Assembly (NCBI GenBank): GCA_029449235.1
Contig: JANATG010000002.1
Location: 806,001-870,000, forward strand
DNA length: 64,000 bases
Direction: 5' to 3'
From: Linnemannia schmuckeri
Lineage: Eukaryota > Mortierellomycota > Mortierellomycetes > Mortierellales > Mortierellaceae
Of this stretch, positions 8,648 through 19,844 are shown one piece after another. The position numbers were made by a program, and so were the translations under genes. The notes under the pieces are model-generated. The model searched no databases, was not told the DNA's origin, and saw only the letters and a program-made list of their open reading frames with translations. Each line of letters begins with the position of its first letter. Within the stretch, counting starts at the first letter, position 1.

Positions 8648-11599
8648 CTACTCTTGTTGGTCTTCCAGAGACTGGGGCTGCTGCTGCTGCTGCTGCTGCT
8701 GTTGATCCTGCACATTCATGGACGACGTCAAAAAGGAAGGCGAATTCTCGGCATGGCTACCACGATGGTGCTCGAACTGCTGAGAAGAGCGACGATGATC
8801 CTCCTTCTGATGCTGTCCCTGAAGTTGTTGCTGCTGCTGCTGAGGCTGAGGCTGAAGCTGATGTTGGTGCTGCAACTGATGCTGCAGATCTTCAATCGAC
8901 TGCTGCTGCTGTTGCAATTGGTACTGCAGCTTATCCATCATGAACCCCATTTCGTTCTGACGCTCCTTGTCCCGCTTTCGTTGATCTTCCATCTGGCCCA
9001 GGTATCGTTGGACTACCTGAAACTCTCCCAAAATTGCGCGGTATAACTGCGTTGCAGGTTGTTGTTGCAACTGTTGTTGGTCGTGCTGTTGTTGGGCGGA
9101 TGAGATTGCGACTTGACCCTCCATGGATCGATGTCCTGACGAGGAGCGGGAGTGGTGGAGGTTGGATTGGCTGTAAATGTTGTGTTGCTGGTCGTAATGA
9201 TACCGCTGCCTGGAGTCCGATCCTGATGTGGGTATACGGAAGAGGGAAGAGGGCGAGCTCTGGAGAACCACCGATCGATCCTGATAGTCCTCGCCCGAGT
9301 CGCGCAAGAGGTCTCTGCTACTAGATCGAGTATACTTGGCCGGGCGATTTGGATCACTTTGCGCAGAAGAATTCGAACGAGACGACGGCCGCTGAGAATG
9401 AGTCCCATGGATCGTGCGAGAAGACCGCTCCTTGGAGTAAGGATGAGACCCCCAAAGTCGCTGTGGCTTGAATTCGGACTCGAATGGATGGTGGCGGTGC
9501 GCTGTTGGGGGTGTCATTGCCAGTTCGGCCGAGGACCGATCGACAAGACTTCTCTTGTTGCTGGTAGTGTACCCAGAGTTGCTCATCGATGACTGACTTG
9601 AATTGCTGGGCCGTCTCTTCTGAGCGGACATCGTGGCCTCGGGCTCGGATGCCACTGGGGTGGTGGCGACGGTCTGTGGGGACTGGACGAGTGACATGGC
9701 CGGCGACCGTGGAGAGACAGAGACATCCATCGCTGTCGATGACTTGACAACATCATTGTGACTCCGCTCCCTCCTACTCGTGCCTGTCTCATGAACCTCA
9801 TTGTCACCGTTTCCTTGTTCCTTTCCACGACTACCATCTCTGCTCTGCCGTAATCGGATCTGATGCGAGTCCTCATCAGAGTCCGAGGCCGAATCTTCGT
9901 CATCATTCGAATGTCCAGCATCCTCCTCATCGTCCTCCCCTTCCTCCAACGAGCCGCCCTGCCCGGATGCCTGCATCATTTGGATAACTTGCTTAATAAG
10001 CTCATCATTCTCCTCCTTCATCTCATCCGGAATATTCCCATGATACATCCGCTCTCTCAACTGGTACGGCTTGATCATCCGATTGACTCGCCGGATACAC
10101 TGTCGCGCATGAACCTGCATTTTGAGCGCGTCCCGAACATCTTCCCAAGCCTTGGCGACCTGTCCCATCTTTTGCGCGAACGGGTTCAACCGAATAGTCT
10201 CAAGCAACAGCTGTCGGTCAGCCTCTTCAGACCGATATCGCTTCTTCTTCTGCATCCGGACCAGGGCCTGAGGCTGGTTCATCATCACAAAGAGCTGGTC
10301 CAGCAGCTTCTTCTTTATCGCAATCTGTTCCTCTGTCCCCACGGGCCGTTCTCGTCCTGCGATGCTGGCCTGGATGATGTTGTCGTACCGGCGTGCGCAC
10401 GTTCGCGCTCTGACACCTTGCTCGCGTGAGATGCATTCCCAGACTTGGGTTGTACGACGGATGGGGCAGTTGAAGGGGTCGTGACGGAGGACGCTCGAGA
10501 GGAGGCTGATCTGGACGTTCATCGGCAGAGGGCCCTTGGGTGTGCCGCGAGCTGAGAGGACCTTGCGGTTGTAGACACTCTCGGTCGAGGTCCACTTCTT
10601 TGGATGTTCCTTGGTCAGGGTCGAAGAAGGAGCATTGTTCTTTCCGTTATGATTATTGTCGTCCTTGGAGGCAATATTGAGCACCCTCTGCAGTGGAGAA
10701 GGAATCTGTGAGCCAGACTCAGAGGTCGGCACACGAGACCGATCGCTTAACGAGCCTTCCACCTCTGCTGCTGTTGCTAAAGTTGCTGTTGCTGAACGAT
10801 GGTGATGACGGTGTTGAAGAGGAGGGAGACTGTCGTAGACGGAGGACTTATCGGATGTGAAAGAGTAGCGTGATCGACCATTGCTGTTATTGTTGCTGCT
10901 GCTGCTGTACCCATCCATGTCGTCTGGAGGAGAGAGTCGATGAAGTGAGAGTCGATCCTCTATCATGGCAGTGGTCATTGGACTGTTGGCAGTGGCAGTA
11001 GAATTGGCGGAGGTTGGGGATTGTTGGGCAGGAGAGGTAAGTTGAAACCGATTATCGTGTCTCTGGTTGGAATCAGAGCTGATATGTTGCGATGGTTCCC
11101 ATGGAAGGTCAGCCGTGTGAGAGAGAGGCGACGAAGAAGAGTGAGGACGAGTCCTGCTGGTGGAGGTGAAGCATTCTCGACGTGACATCAATGTGGGGGT
11201 AGAATAGTGAGATCCAGGAGGTGATGGCCACATCGACGATGATAACGAGCTGCTGAAGGGTGAAATGTGTTTGAAGGCGGCGGCTGCAGCTAGAGCGGCA
11301 CTTGAAGGTGTGTCGTAGGGTGAGGAAGGGTATGACGATAGATTGGAAGCTGTGGTGGGAGGGGACAGGGTTGATGGTGGAGGGAGATGGATTGAGTTGT
11401 CGTAGTATGGTGATGGTCGCGTGGAGGAAGAGGAGTCGTGGAGAGAGCGCGTCTTTGAGGGGGGCGATGGGAGAGACCAAGCCTGTTGTCTGCGGCTGTC
11501 GGTGGACGACGAGGAGAAATCTCGGGGGTATGGGCTGTTGCTGTGGGTGTGGAAGGACGTTGGGAAGAGGGAGAGGGGGGTCATAGTTGAGGGGGACAT
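8648..11599 (-). CDS. Large poly-Gln/Ser protein with tandem helical repeat, unknown function
   Basis: Single open frame of 983 residues. Residues 1-340 are Ser/Pro/Thr-rich and disordered. Two related blocks follow, at about 364-411 (LLSSVLRHDPF...VWECIS...VRARTCARRYDNII) and 462-511 (LLLETIRLNPF...AWEDVRD..MQVHARQCIRRVNRMI). They share the pattern LL..(V/I)R..PF...W(E).(V/I)...(V)..R.C.RR, so one probably arose by duplication; the spacing resembles Myb/SANT or trihelix DNA-binding units, which is only an inference. An acidic stretch (about 551-580), a Ser/basic region and a Gln-rich tail of about 120 residues with heptad-like, probable coiled-coil character complete the protein. This layout suggests a nuclear regulator. 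No known family was recognised. The ATG at 11599 is the first in the frame, and another lies five codons on. Confidence 0.75.
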   Translation of the reverse strand: MSPSTMTPLSLFPTSFHTHSNSPYPRDFSSSSTDSRRQQAWSLPSPPSKTRSLHDSSSSTRPSPYYDNSIHLPPPSTLSPPTTASNLSSYPSSPYDTPSSAALAAAAAFKHISPFSSSLSSSMWPSPPGSHYSTPTLMSRRECFTSTSRTRPHSSSSPLSHTADLPWEPSQHISSDSNQRHDNRFQLTSPAQQSPTSANSTATANSPMTTAMIEDRLSLHRLSPPDDMDGYSSSSNNNSNGRSRYSFTSDKSSVYDSLPPLQHRHHHRSATATLATAAEVEGSLSDRSRVPTSESGSQIPSPLQRVLNIASKDDNNHNGKNNAPSSTLTKEHPKKWTSTESVYNRKVLSARGTPKGPLPMNVQISLLSSVLRHDPFNCPIRRTTQVWECISREQGVRARTCARRYDNIIQASIAGRERPVGTEEQIAIKKKLLDQLFVMMNQPQALVRMQKKKRYRSEEADRQLLLETIRLNPFAQKMGQVAKAWEDVRDALKMQVHARQCIRRVNRMIKPYQLRERMYHGNIPDEMKEENDELIKQVIQMMQASGQGGSLEEGEDDEEDAGHSNDDEDSASDSDEDSHQIRLRQSRDGSRGKEQGNGDNEVHETGTSRRERSHNDVVKSSTAMDVSVSPRSPAMSLVQSPQTVATTPVASEPEATMSAQKRRPSNSSQSSMSNSGYTTSNKRSLVDRSSAELAMTPPTAHRHHPFESEFKPQRLWGSHPYSKERSSRTIHGTHSQRPSSRSNSSAQSDPNRPAKYTRSSSRDLLRDSGEDYQDRSVVLQSSPSSLFRIPTSGSDSRQRYHYDQQHNIYSQSNLHHSRSSSGHRSMEGQVAISSAQQQHDQQQLQQQPATQLYRAILGEFQVVQRYLGQMEDQRKRDKERQNEMGFMMDKLQYQLQQQQQSIEDLQHQLQHQHQLQPQPQQQQQQLQGQHQKEDHRRSSQQFEHHRGSHAENSPSFLTSSMNVQDQQQQQQQQQPQSLEDQQE

Positions 11600-12480
11600 G
11601 TGGGGTAAGGAGAGATAAGGGGTTAGGGTGAAAGGGTAAAGTGAAGGAAAGGAGAAGAAAAAAGCAAGACAAGCGGGACAATAAGAATAAAAAGAAGAGG
11701 GTTAATACTCCATATGCAGACAATCGAACAAGAAAGGGGGCGTGTTTGTGCAAGTGTACCACTACCACTACCCATGCAGCCACGAGAATGCTCATGGAAC
11801 GAACGGTCGATCCATATGCGGTAAAGCGGATGAATAAGCCCAGTCGACAAAACGAGACGAGCGCATCTCTCTGCAAAACGGTACTTCTCCGTGACTACAC
11901 CCATGGTTAAAGTTCTCATTCTCACACCGCATCTCAATGCACCAACCCTTTTTTCTTTCTTCTCTTTCTCCTCTTCTTTGCATTAGAAAGTGCTCTCCAT
12001 GTGTCTGCCTGTATTACTCTCTTCTCTTTACTCGTGCAGTTCTCCCACCCTCTCTGTGTGTTTCTTATTCCTATTTCACTTTGTTCTACCAGTCACCGAT
12101 CGCCTTGGGTCCGACGCCATTATTAGCCCACCCATCATTCCATATCCATTATCGCCGTTTGCTGTTGTTTCTTGTTTGTTTTTGTTAGTCGATACTCTTA
12201 GTTTTGCATTTGTTATTTCGTTTTTTTTTCTACCATCATGCTTCTCCTCTTGTCCCTTCCACACTCCACATCCTTTTTACTGTTCTGGCATATCCCTGTA
12301 GTCAAGAACAAGCACCAGTCGATAAAACGCGCGGTGAGAATCTGACTAAGCGCTTCCTTGCCTTCCAGAATGAACAATCTTTTTTGTACTCCCCAGAACG
12401 TATAAAAACAACACAAACAACACAAAACACCAAGAACGTCTACGAATAAACAAACATAAGCATAAACACTAGTTGGTAAT
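11600..12480. other. Upstream region of the poly-Gln protein gene
   Basis: About 0.9 kb, C/T-rich on the minus strand toward the start codon, consistent with a 5' leader and promoter. No supported ORF. A possible terminal exon of the next upstream gene (acceptor near 12430) could not be confirmed. Confidence 0.4.
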
Positions 12481-13629
12481 TTACCTCAAAGACTCGATCG
12501 AGGATTGCTGTGTGCGACGACCACCAGTAGCTGTTACATTGTGCTCTCGGGCGGAGGCGGGGGAGGATGAGGAAGAAGACTCCACACTTTTGGCTTGTGA
12601 TCCTGTTGTTGTTGTGGAGGAGGAGGAAGAGAGTTCATCACGCGGCGGAGGTGGTAGGAGTGTACCTGTCGGGAGTATATTAGCGTCTAGTCCGTCAGCG
12701 GCCTCTTTTGGAGGACGCAGCGGAGACACAGATGCATGACCGTTATTGTTGTTGTCGTCCTGCTGCTGTTGCTGTCGCTCTTGGTACTCCGATTGGTGGT
12801 ACGCGTTATCGTTCTTACTGTCGTGGGGAGGTTGTCGTTGTATCTGATAGTTGCGGAGGTCGGTTGAAGTAGAAGTAAATGAGGAAGTCGAGCATGAGAA
12901 CGACAGAGGAGGAAGTGACTGTGAAGGATAAAGTTGTACCGAGTCTCTGGCATTGGTGTTGTTAGTTTTGTTGTCCCAAAGAGGAGCGAGCATGGTCGAG
13001 GAAGAAGGATCGACAAGTCCTGCGAGGGTGGCAGTTGTAGATGCAGAATGTTTGGGAGGAGTCGCCGTGTTGATGGCGACCGAGGTATTAGAAGGAGAAG
13101 AAGAAGTAGATGAGTAGCGAGGTGAGAGGGAGGAGGCGGCGAGGGAGAGGAGGGATGAAGGGGATGAGAGGAATGGTGATGAAGTAGAGACTTGTGCTGT
13201 TGTGGGTAATGAAGAAGTGGAAGAAGTCAAGGATGCGAATGTCGGTAGAGAAGAGGAGGAGGAGAGATTGGATGCTGCTGGTGCTGCTGCTGCTGCATGA
13301 ACGAAGATCTCCGACTGTCGCTGCTGTTGCAGGGCGATGTTGTCCTGAGGAACCATATCGACATCCGCATCTGGATCATCGCCATCGCCATCACTTTCAT
13401 CCCCTCTGCGAGTATCGTCCCTCGGTCCAACGCCACGGTCCTGCTCATTGTTGTTGTCTTCATTATCCGCACAATCGTCTCCATTACCGCCATTAATGTC
13501 GCTGTTACTGTTGTGGAGATCGGTCCTGCCGCTACCACGCATGTTGTTGGCTAATGGTAGTTGTTGTTGTTCCTGACTTGCACCTCCTCGACTGGATAGC
13601 TCCTGAACTTTGGTCGCCATCGTGGACAA
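12481..13629 (-). CDS. Low-complexity Ser/Thr-rich hypothetical protein
   Basis: Open frame of 382 residues with no recognised domain: an acidic Asn/Asp segment, Ala and Ser/Thr runs, a Gln-rich patch and a Ser-rich tail. A plausible donor (GTAAAT) overlaps its last codons, so it may be the first exon of a longer gene reaching toward 12 kb; splicing to an acceptor near 12430 would add only about 45 residues ending in a stop, with no family resemblance. Composition alone could give a chance open frame, so confidence is modest. It might also share a transcript with the poly-Gln gene downstream, but no in-frame join was found. Confidence 0.4.
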   Translation of the reverse strand: MSTMATKVQELSSRGGASQEQQQLPLANNMRGSGRTDLHNSNSDINGGNGDDCADNEDNNNEQDRGVGPRDDTRRGDESDGDGDDPDADVDMVPQDNIALQQQRQSEIFVHAAAAAPAASNLSSSSSLPTFASLTSSTSSLPTTAQVSTSSPFLSSPSSLLSLAASSLSPRYSSTSSSPSNTSVAINTATPPKHSASTTATLAGLVDPSSSTMLAPLWDNKTNNTNARDSVQLYPSQSLPPLSFSCSTSSFTSTSTDLRNYQIQRQPPHDSKNDNAYHQSEYQERQQQQQDDNNNNGHASVSPLRPPKEAADGLDANILPTGTLLPPPPRDELSSSSSTTTTGSQAKSVESSSSSSPASAREHNVTATGGRRTQQSSIESLR

Positions 13630-14735
13630 CCGTTATCTTTGAGATTTAAACTTCTCTGCCTGGAACGTCGACAGAAGAAGAGGAAGGAGAAAGTAATAGG
13701 TGTATCGCGCTCACGTCCTTGTCGCCTTGGCTTTGGCTTTGATCGCTTTCGGAGGAGATGTAAATGGAGATGTTTGTGTTGGTCTTGACGGTCAGCGACG
13801 ATAAAAGGGTTGTAGGAGGAAGGGAAATTGGTGGAGGAAGGAGGGGAAAAGGGCAACTGAAAACAACAGGCGAAGGAAAGAAAGAAGAAAGAAGGCAGGA
13901 AAGAAAAAAAGAAGCCCAAACGGTTGGATTGATAAAGGGAAGAAAAATGGGCGGAAAAGAACCTCCGCGCAGATAGGCAGAGGAGCTTCTTTGTGTTAAT
14001 GAAAGGTTGAAAACGAAAGAGAGAGATGATGAAGAAGAAGAGGACGACGGAGGATGAAGGATGTAAGATGTGGTGGCTCCTTTGAGTGGAGGGCTCAAGA
14101 AAAGGAGGGGAATAAGGTCGACCGTATATTATCTCTCTGCGGAGGAGGAGGAGGAGGAGGAGGGGCCTTGTTGATGATGATGGTAATGGTAATGCACAAG
14201 GGTGTGTCTCGTTGACTTGACACTCTTTGGCGTTGTACGACTGGATATTAAGGACGAGACTGGCGGAAGAGGAAGAGGAGGACAAGGAGAACAAAGAGGA
14301 CAAGGAAGAACAAACAATCCAAGAATAGGGATGGTGAAATGAATGGAAGGGATGAGATGGAGGAGTGAAAAGGACAGACGGACGCGCGCTTGGATCAAGT
14401 CTCTCCCCGTTTCAAAGGGTTGCTGCAAAGGATGAACTCAAAGCGGAGGGGAGGGGAAGCGGAAAATATCCCGAGGAAGAACTAGAGGTTCGGACGTAGT
14501 CGATATTGCTTGCTGTATGTTGCTTAGTTGACGCTGAAAGGGTTGAAGCTGTAGTTGAAGCTGAAGATGTTGAAGATGTCGAAAGTTGATAGCAAAGTCG
14601 GTCTTTTTTGCTCTTTTGTCAAAAGTTGGTGGTTTTCAGGTACGAGAGCAAGGAAGCCACGTTAGATGAAATTAAAACAAAAAAAAACCGGGATCCGGAA
14701 GCAGAAGTGAGATGGTGATGACGGTTGCAGCAATT

Positions 14736-14796
14736 GGTCGTGGTCGTGCTCGTGGTCGTGCTCGTGGTCGTGGTCGTGGCAGCGGTGGTGGTGGTG
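14736..14796. repeat. GGTCGT-type microsatellite
   Basis: Imperfect hexamer array of ggtcgt/gctcgt units followed by ggt trinucleotides. On the minus strand it reads as ACC/ACG-type codons, giving a spurious Thr-rich frame. Confidence 0.85.
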
Positions 14797-16898
14797 CAAG
14801 GGCCGCGGCAAGTTTGAGAACCGCTTGAAGATAGGAGAGCAGAGGGGATGAGATTTCTGCAGGGCTTGCGGTATGGTGTAAGCGTGATCTTCAGGAGCCA
14901 GCCAAAAGTCAATGAGTGCGAACTGCGTTAAAAAAAGGGAGTACGGGAAATTAAAAGAAAAAGAAAGAGCTTGTGGTTAAGAGTCGGGTGAATGCGCATC
15001 GAAATAGATAACAGACACCCATGAAATGCTTTTCGTTCGAGGCCTAATTGCTATTGTTCTAAAAATGATGGTGCATAACCACCACCCTCTTCAACACCAT
15101 CAAAGAACAATGTGCATGACGACGACGCTTCTTTCATATAACGAAAATGAAAAACAAAACACAAAAACAATGCAACTGAGAAGAAAATCTACCGCATATA
15201 TGTAAAAAAAAGAGGGGAAGAGAAATACCATCTTGAATGGAAAACAGGTTATACCGACGATATCCTTCAGTTGACAATTGACAGGATGTGGTTATAGGTT
15301 TCATAGTAGCAAAAGCGAGAGAGAGCAAACAAAAAAAACACATGAATGCACGTTGCTTACTGTTCACTTCCGAGACGAAGAATAGTACACTCCTGGCGAC
15401 AATGCGATAAAGGGATTTTGATGAAAAAACGAGGGGTTGACAAAAAGGGATGTGCGAGAGAGGCGAGAGCTAGAGAGAAACAAGTGAAAGAGAACGGGAG
15501 AAGAGACTAGAAGGGAGGAGCAATGCGTTATAAGATCGGACGATTGCTGGAAATAGCGATGATGACGGACAGAGACTGGAAAAGGGTCCAGGTCCAAGCC
15601 AAAATGTTCAGGAACCAAAAAAAACAAGAGATGAGAAGATGGCAAGGCTTGAAGGGAGAGGAAGAAGGAATGAGAGAAATAAGGGAAACTGAAAAAGCGT
15701 ATCAAGAACCACAAGGGAGAGGGAGTCGGAAGCAAGAGGAAGAAGGGAATGATAGAATAAAGAAAGGGACCTGACCCGAGGGATTGAATGTTCATTCAAC
15801 GAGAAAAACAATAAAAAAAAAAAAAGAGTCAAGAAGGAATTTAAGAAAAACTAGGTGCGATCCTTTATATACCTTTACTTCGCCAGTCTGGCAACCAAAC
15901 GTCCAATGAAATGCTGAATGGATAAGTGTCAAGGACGGATCATTCGATTATTTTGCAATGGTCCGGACTTACTTTTCTTCATGGATCACGATGCCTGTTT
16001 TTCTTGGTAGAAATAGAGCTTGCCATCTTGTCACCCACAGCTAGGCACAACAGCCCTCTAACAAAAACTCAACCAGAAAAGCGACAATGGTCACCTTAAA
16101 TGACAAGCAATGTACTTTAACCTCTGCAGCCCTGGATGTGTGTGTCCCTGTTTTTGTCAGCCAACGAGCTAGCTCCTCGTGGAAAAAAAAATGCAACAGC
16201 AACAACTTCAGCAAACAAAAAGTAAAAGTATAACGGACAATCTCTGCGGCTGTCGTTGTGCAGGGCAGACAGACAGGCAGGCCTGGATGCGAGTGTGGGC
16301 CAAGTCAACCTTAGGGAAGGCAGATAGGCCAATTCTCGACTGGATGTTAAGCATTACACGTAAACAATGGTTTTTGATTTCCAAGGAAGGCTTGGCTTAG
16401 GCCCAATCATATTTTGCTTGGCAACAGGCAACGGACCCTTGCCTTGGCTGCTAGATGGCCCTCTCAAAAAAAAACCGATCTCCGGTCTCTATCCTACAAG
16501 ACGCATTACCGATTTCCTCTCAAGGAAAAAAAAGGGGCTGTAGCATTGTACCTTGGCACTCATTTCACTTTATTCTCTTCCACTGCCTGTTGTTTCTCAT
16601 CAAATAAATACCATATGATAAACATGGAGTCCAAGTGGACTTTTCTACTCCATGGTAAGCAAGCCTCTCCTCACTCTGCTCCATCCATCAAACAGCCACC
16701 CGGGTAATTACTAACCAGTTTTCTCTCGATATTTCTCCAAAAAGAACAAAAGAATAGAAAGGGCTGTTGTTTTGATCTTTTTATTTATCGGAGGAGAACA
16801 TTTGAAAAGCAGAGATAGAAAAAGTGTAAAGAAAAAGGCATAGACTACGTCAACTTTGTCGGTGTGGTGTCGTTTGAAAGAGAAAGAAAAGGGTCAAT

Positions 16899-16902
<4 letters not shown>

Positions 16903-16934
<32 letters not shown>
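16903..16934. repeat. T32 homopolymer
   Basis: Uninterrupted run of 32 T about 250 bases beyond the 3' end of the Ral-type gene; exact length may be uncertain in sequencing. Confidence 0.95.
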
Positions 16935-16937
<3 letters not shown>

Positions 16938-17179
16938 CTGTATGTATGTGTGTATGACGAGGTGTATTTTTTTGCTCCGCGAAAGTTTGTCCAGACCACG
17001 AAAAAAGAGAAAAATCCTTCTGGAGTATCACATCCGCATTATTTCTTTACGGAAGGTGGTATACGTTGTTAATGTTGTTGTTTGATATTACAAAAGAAAA
17101 AGAAAGAAGGTTGAGGAGGGAAGAATGGTAAAAAAAGACAAATGTTTGAAAAAGAAAAAAAGCCAAAAGGTTACTGGCT

Positions 17180-18831
17180 TTAGAGGATCAAACACTTGCC
17201 CTTCTTGCCCTTTCGTTCGCGATCCTTGGCACTCTCCTTGCGCTGCTGAATCTTTCTCATCAAAATCGTGTAGACCTCGTCGACATTGTGCCTGGTCTTG
17301 GCAGATGTCTCGTAGTAAGGGCAGTTCCACTCAGCGGCCCTTGCTGCAGCCTCCTCGCGGTTTACTTTACGAAGCTGCGTCAAATCTGCCTTGTTGCCGA
17401 CAAGAATGAATGGGATCTATGGGGAGGTACATCAAAAAATAGGAGCGTAAAAAATAATTTTATCAGTGTCAATGTCCCAATGCTTTTGATTAATGGTCCT
17501 CGGAATGGAATGGTGGCGTGATGGGACATAGAAAGTATCGAGGCGAAATAATTGAGCGACGATATTAATTCGAACACAACAGACAAAGAAAAAAAAAGTT
17601 TTTCGGCAATCCAGAATGCCATGCTCTTCATCTCCCTCTTGAACATTGGTCCCAGAATGTGCCCCGTCTTTTCCAAATGCAAGCGCCGTTTTCCAATATT
17701 TCACGCATGACGGAAACTCGGGATAGTTCAGGACAAGCCGTTGCATTCCAGTGCCATTCGGGCTGTTTGAATGGTTGTTTGCTGTTTGTGTAAAGGTTTG
17801 TCCGTGTGTTCGTATGGCTGGCTGTGTTGTGTTGACTGACTGTACCTTGTTATCGTCCAACACGCGTGAAATCTGATCCTTGAACTCCTGGGTGTGCATA
17901 AACGACTCATACTCGCAGAGGGAGAAAACGCAGATAAAGCCCTCTCCAGATCGATAGTAGTTGTCGCGAATCTATCAAGTTCAGGGGGACAAACAAAAAA
18001 AAGCCAAGAATTGCCAGTGGTTAGTGGGAGGTCAGAGCACGTGAATTGCATGGTTGCATTTAGCCCGACAAGGGTTAGGGTCATTGTCATATTTTTGTCT
18101 TTAGGAGAAATGGAACAAAGTGTTCCCCACCACTATGGCATAGCCTCACAGCCCCACTGATCCACGATCGTTCTTCTTTTTTCGTGAAAGCTGTCGACCG
18201 ACCGACAGGCTGTTACATTCAAGTAATTACAGATCACCGACGGCGCCACCATCCACACCCCTTGTCCATAGTATGTTCCAAAAACAGACAGCTCTCAAAA
18301 AAGAAAGACATCATGACTTGGAAGAAAAAGCAAAAGCCGAGGGAAAACACACAGGTCAGGGGGGAAGGGATGAAAAGGGGTAGCAGGGTGAGAGAACGAA
18401 GAACAAAAAAGATAATAAAAGCACTCGCCCATCCAACCAGCCGCGCCTCATTTTTTTCCTGCATTTTTATCGTCCCAAACAGGCTTAGGTAGGTGAGGGA
18501 ACACAAGCAGGTGCATCATCCGCCCTCATTCACTTGTTTTCTGTACCCCTCTCTTTCTCTTTCTTCTAATACACACACGCACAATCAATCCGTCTTCTAT
18601 ATGACTTACAGCTGCATATTCCTCCTGACCGGCTGTGTCGAGAATATCAATCTGACAGTCTTGGTTGTCGAGGGTGACCTTTTTGCGGTAAGAGTCGGCC
18701 TTGGTGGGATCGTACTCCTCCACAAAGTCGCCGTACATGTACTGGAGCGTCAAAGCCGACTTTCCGACACCTCCTGAGCCGACCATGATGACCTTGTGCA
18801 AGGGCAAATCCTGCTTTGCTTTCTTTCCCAT
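17180..18831 (-). CDS. Ral-type small GTPase
   Basis: Exons are 18831-18610, 17971-17846 and 17416-17180, all phase 0 and GT-AG; 194 residues. G1 P-loop GSGGVGKS is at 18-25, then KADSYRKKVTLD (switch I/effector region), DTAGQEEYAAIRDNYYRSGEGF (G3 and switch II), NKAD (G4) and ETSAK (G5). The LHKVIMVGSGGVGKSALTLQ start and the KADSYRKKV effector segment are Ral signatures rather than Ras, Rap or Rho. The C terminus is Lys-rich and ends in the CaaX box CLIL; a final Leu predicts geranylgeranylation and membrane anchoring. In animals Ral links Ras signalling to the exocyst. The catalytic Gln of DTAGQ is present. Introns are long for this window (638 and 429 bases). Confidence 0.9.
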
Positions 18832-19844
18832 TTTTGTATGTTGGTTTTGGTGTTGTGTAAGAGTCGGAAAAGGAGGGTGTTGGTGGTTAGACTGGGGAGT
18901 AGAAGGAGGGTTTGAAAAGGCGAGTAGCTTTTTTGGTGGGGCAAGGAGAAAGCGGGAGAAAAGATGGTGTTATGTGAATATGAGCGAGTTGAGAGGAGGT
19001 CCTTTATGATGTCGGCTCGCAGGCTAATAAAGAGTTGTGTCGTCGTTGAGAAAGAAAAAGGCAGAGTGAGTGAGTGAGTGAGTGAGTGAGTGAGTGAGTA
19101 AGTGAGTGAGCGCAACCCAAGGCAGGCAGAAATAGATAGAGAGAAAAGGAGAGGTGTGAGGAAGTTGAGCAGAAAAAAAAAAGGCGGCTTGAGTGTATGA
19201 GTACGAATTATGAAGTTGTTAAACTCGTCGAGGAGAGGGGGATAGTTGAGTGTTCTGTGTTTTCAAAGTCGAGAGAGAAGCAGAATGAGTGGCGTGTGTG
19301 CCTTCCTAGCTTCTTAGGTGTTGCTATTCGATATGCTGTCGCTGTTGATCTTTTTTTTTTGAACAAAAAAGCAATTTATCGTCTCTATTACTGTTGGTTG
19401 CTGAGCGTTGTTTGTTATGTTGTTCCTTGACAGACTGACTGGCTATGCCTCCTTTTGTTGAAGAGTCTTGTTGTAGAGCGTGTGTGATTGGGTATGTGAG
19501 TGTGAATGGCAGTTTTGTTCCGAGTCGCATTACCTGAATGCAGGCAGAGTGTCAATAAAGAGAAGGAGAAGGGGATGATGAGGGAAGGATGAAGAGAGGG
19601 GGCAAAGAGATGAGAAGATGATGGTCCGATGGAGAAACAAAAAACGATCGTTGCAGTCGACAGGGAGGCAGGAAAAAGGGAAAAAGGGCAGCACTCAACT
19701 CAAGGGCACAAAGAAACTCAGACTGAGGGAGATAATTACGCTTAAGGGTGACAATTTATTAATTTGAGATTTCAGTTGGAGAGACTGGAAAGGGAAGGGA
19801 AAGTAGAGTACAAAAAAAAAGAAGAAAGACTCCATCGAGTGCAT
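18832..19844. other. Intergenic between Ral-type GTPase and chitin deacetylase
   Basis: Purine-rich leader of the Ral-type gene with a GTGA repeat, then the 3' flank of the deacetylase gene. No gene seen. Confidence 0.4.
19065..19110. repeat. (GTGA)n microsatellite
   Basis: About eleven tandem GTGA units with one substituted unit (gtaa), in the presumed promoter/leader of the Ral-type gene. Confidence 0.9.

Larger units (their letters stand above)
13630..17179. other. 3.5 kb without a supported gene
   Basis: Mostly purine-rich plus strand with microsatellites, homopolymers and short biased open frames such as 13551-14303 on the minus strand, which translate only Leu/Ser/Phe-rich sequence. 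Probably long 5' leaders, promoters and the 3' flank of the Ral-type gene. No tRNA was recognised. Confidence 0.4.

Noticed and set aside
8540..9046. Leu-rich plus-strand frame of 168 codons
   Set aside because: Antisense reading of the CAG/CTG-rich poly-Gln region of the minus-strand gene.
11109..11876. 255-codon minus-strand frame overlapping the start of the poly-Gln protein
   Set aside because: It is an alternative frame of the accepted gene and its leader, with no domain.
13551..14303. 250-codon open frame on the minus strand upstream of the low-complexity protein
   Set aside because: Leu/Ser/Phe-rich translation of a C/T-rich leader; overlaps the neighbouring start and shows no domain.
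14736..14796. Hexamer array considered as a possible CRISPR-like or regulatory repeat
   Set aside because: Plain microsatellite without spacers; CRISPR arrays are not expected in a eukaryotic genome.
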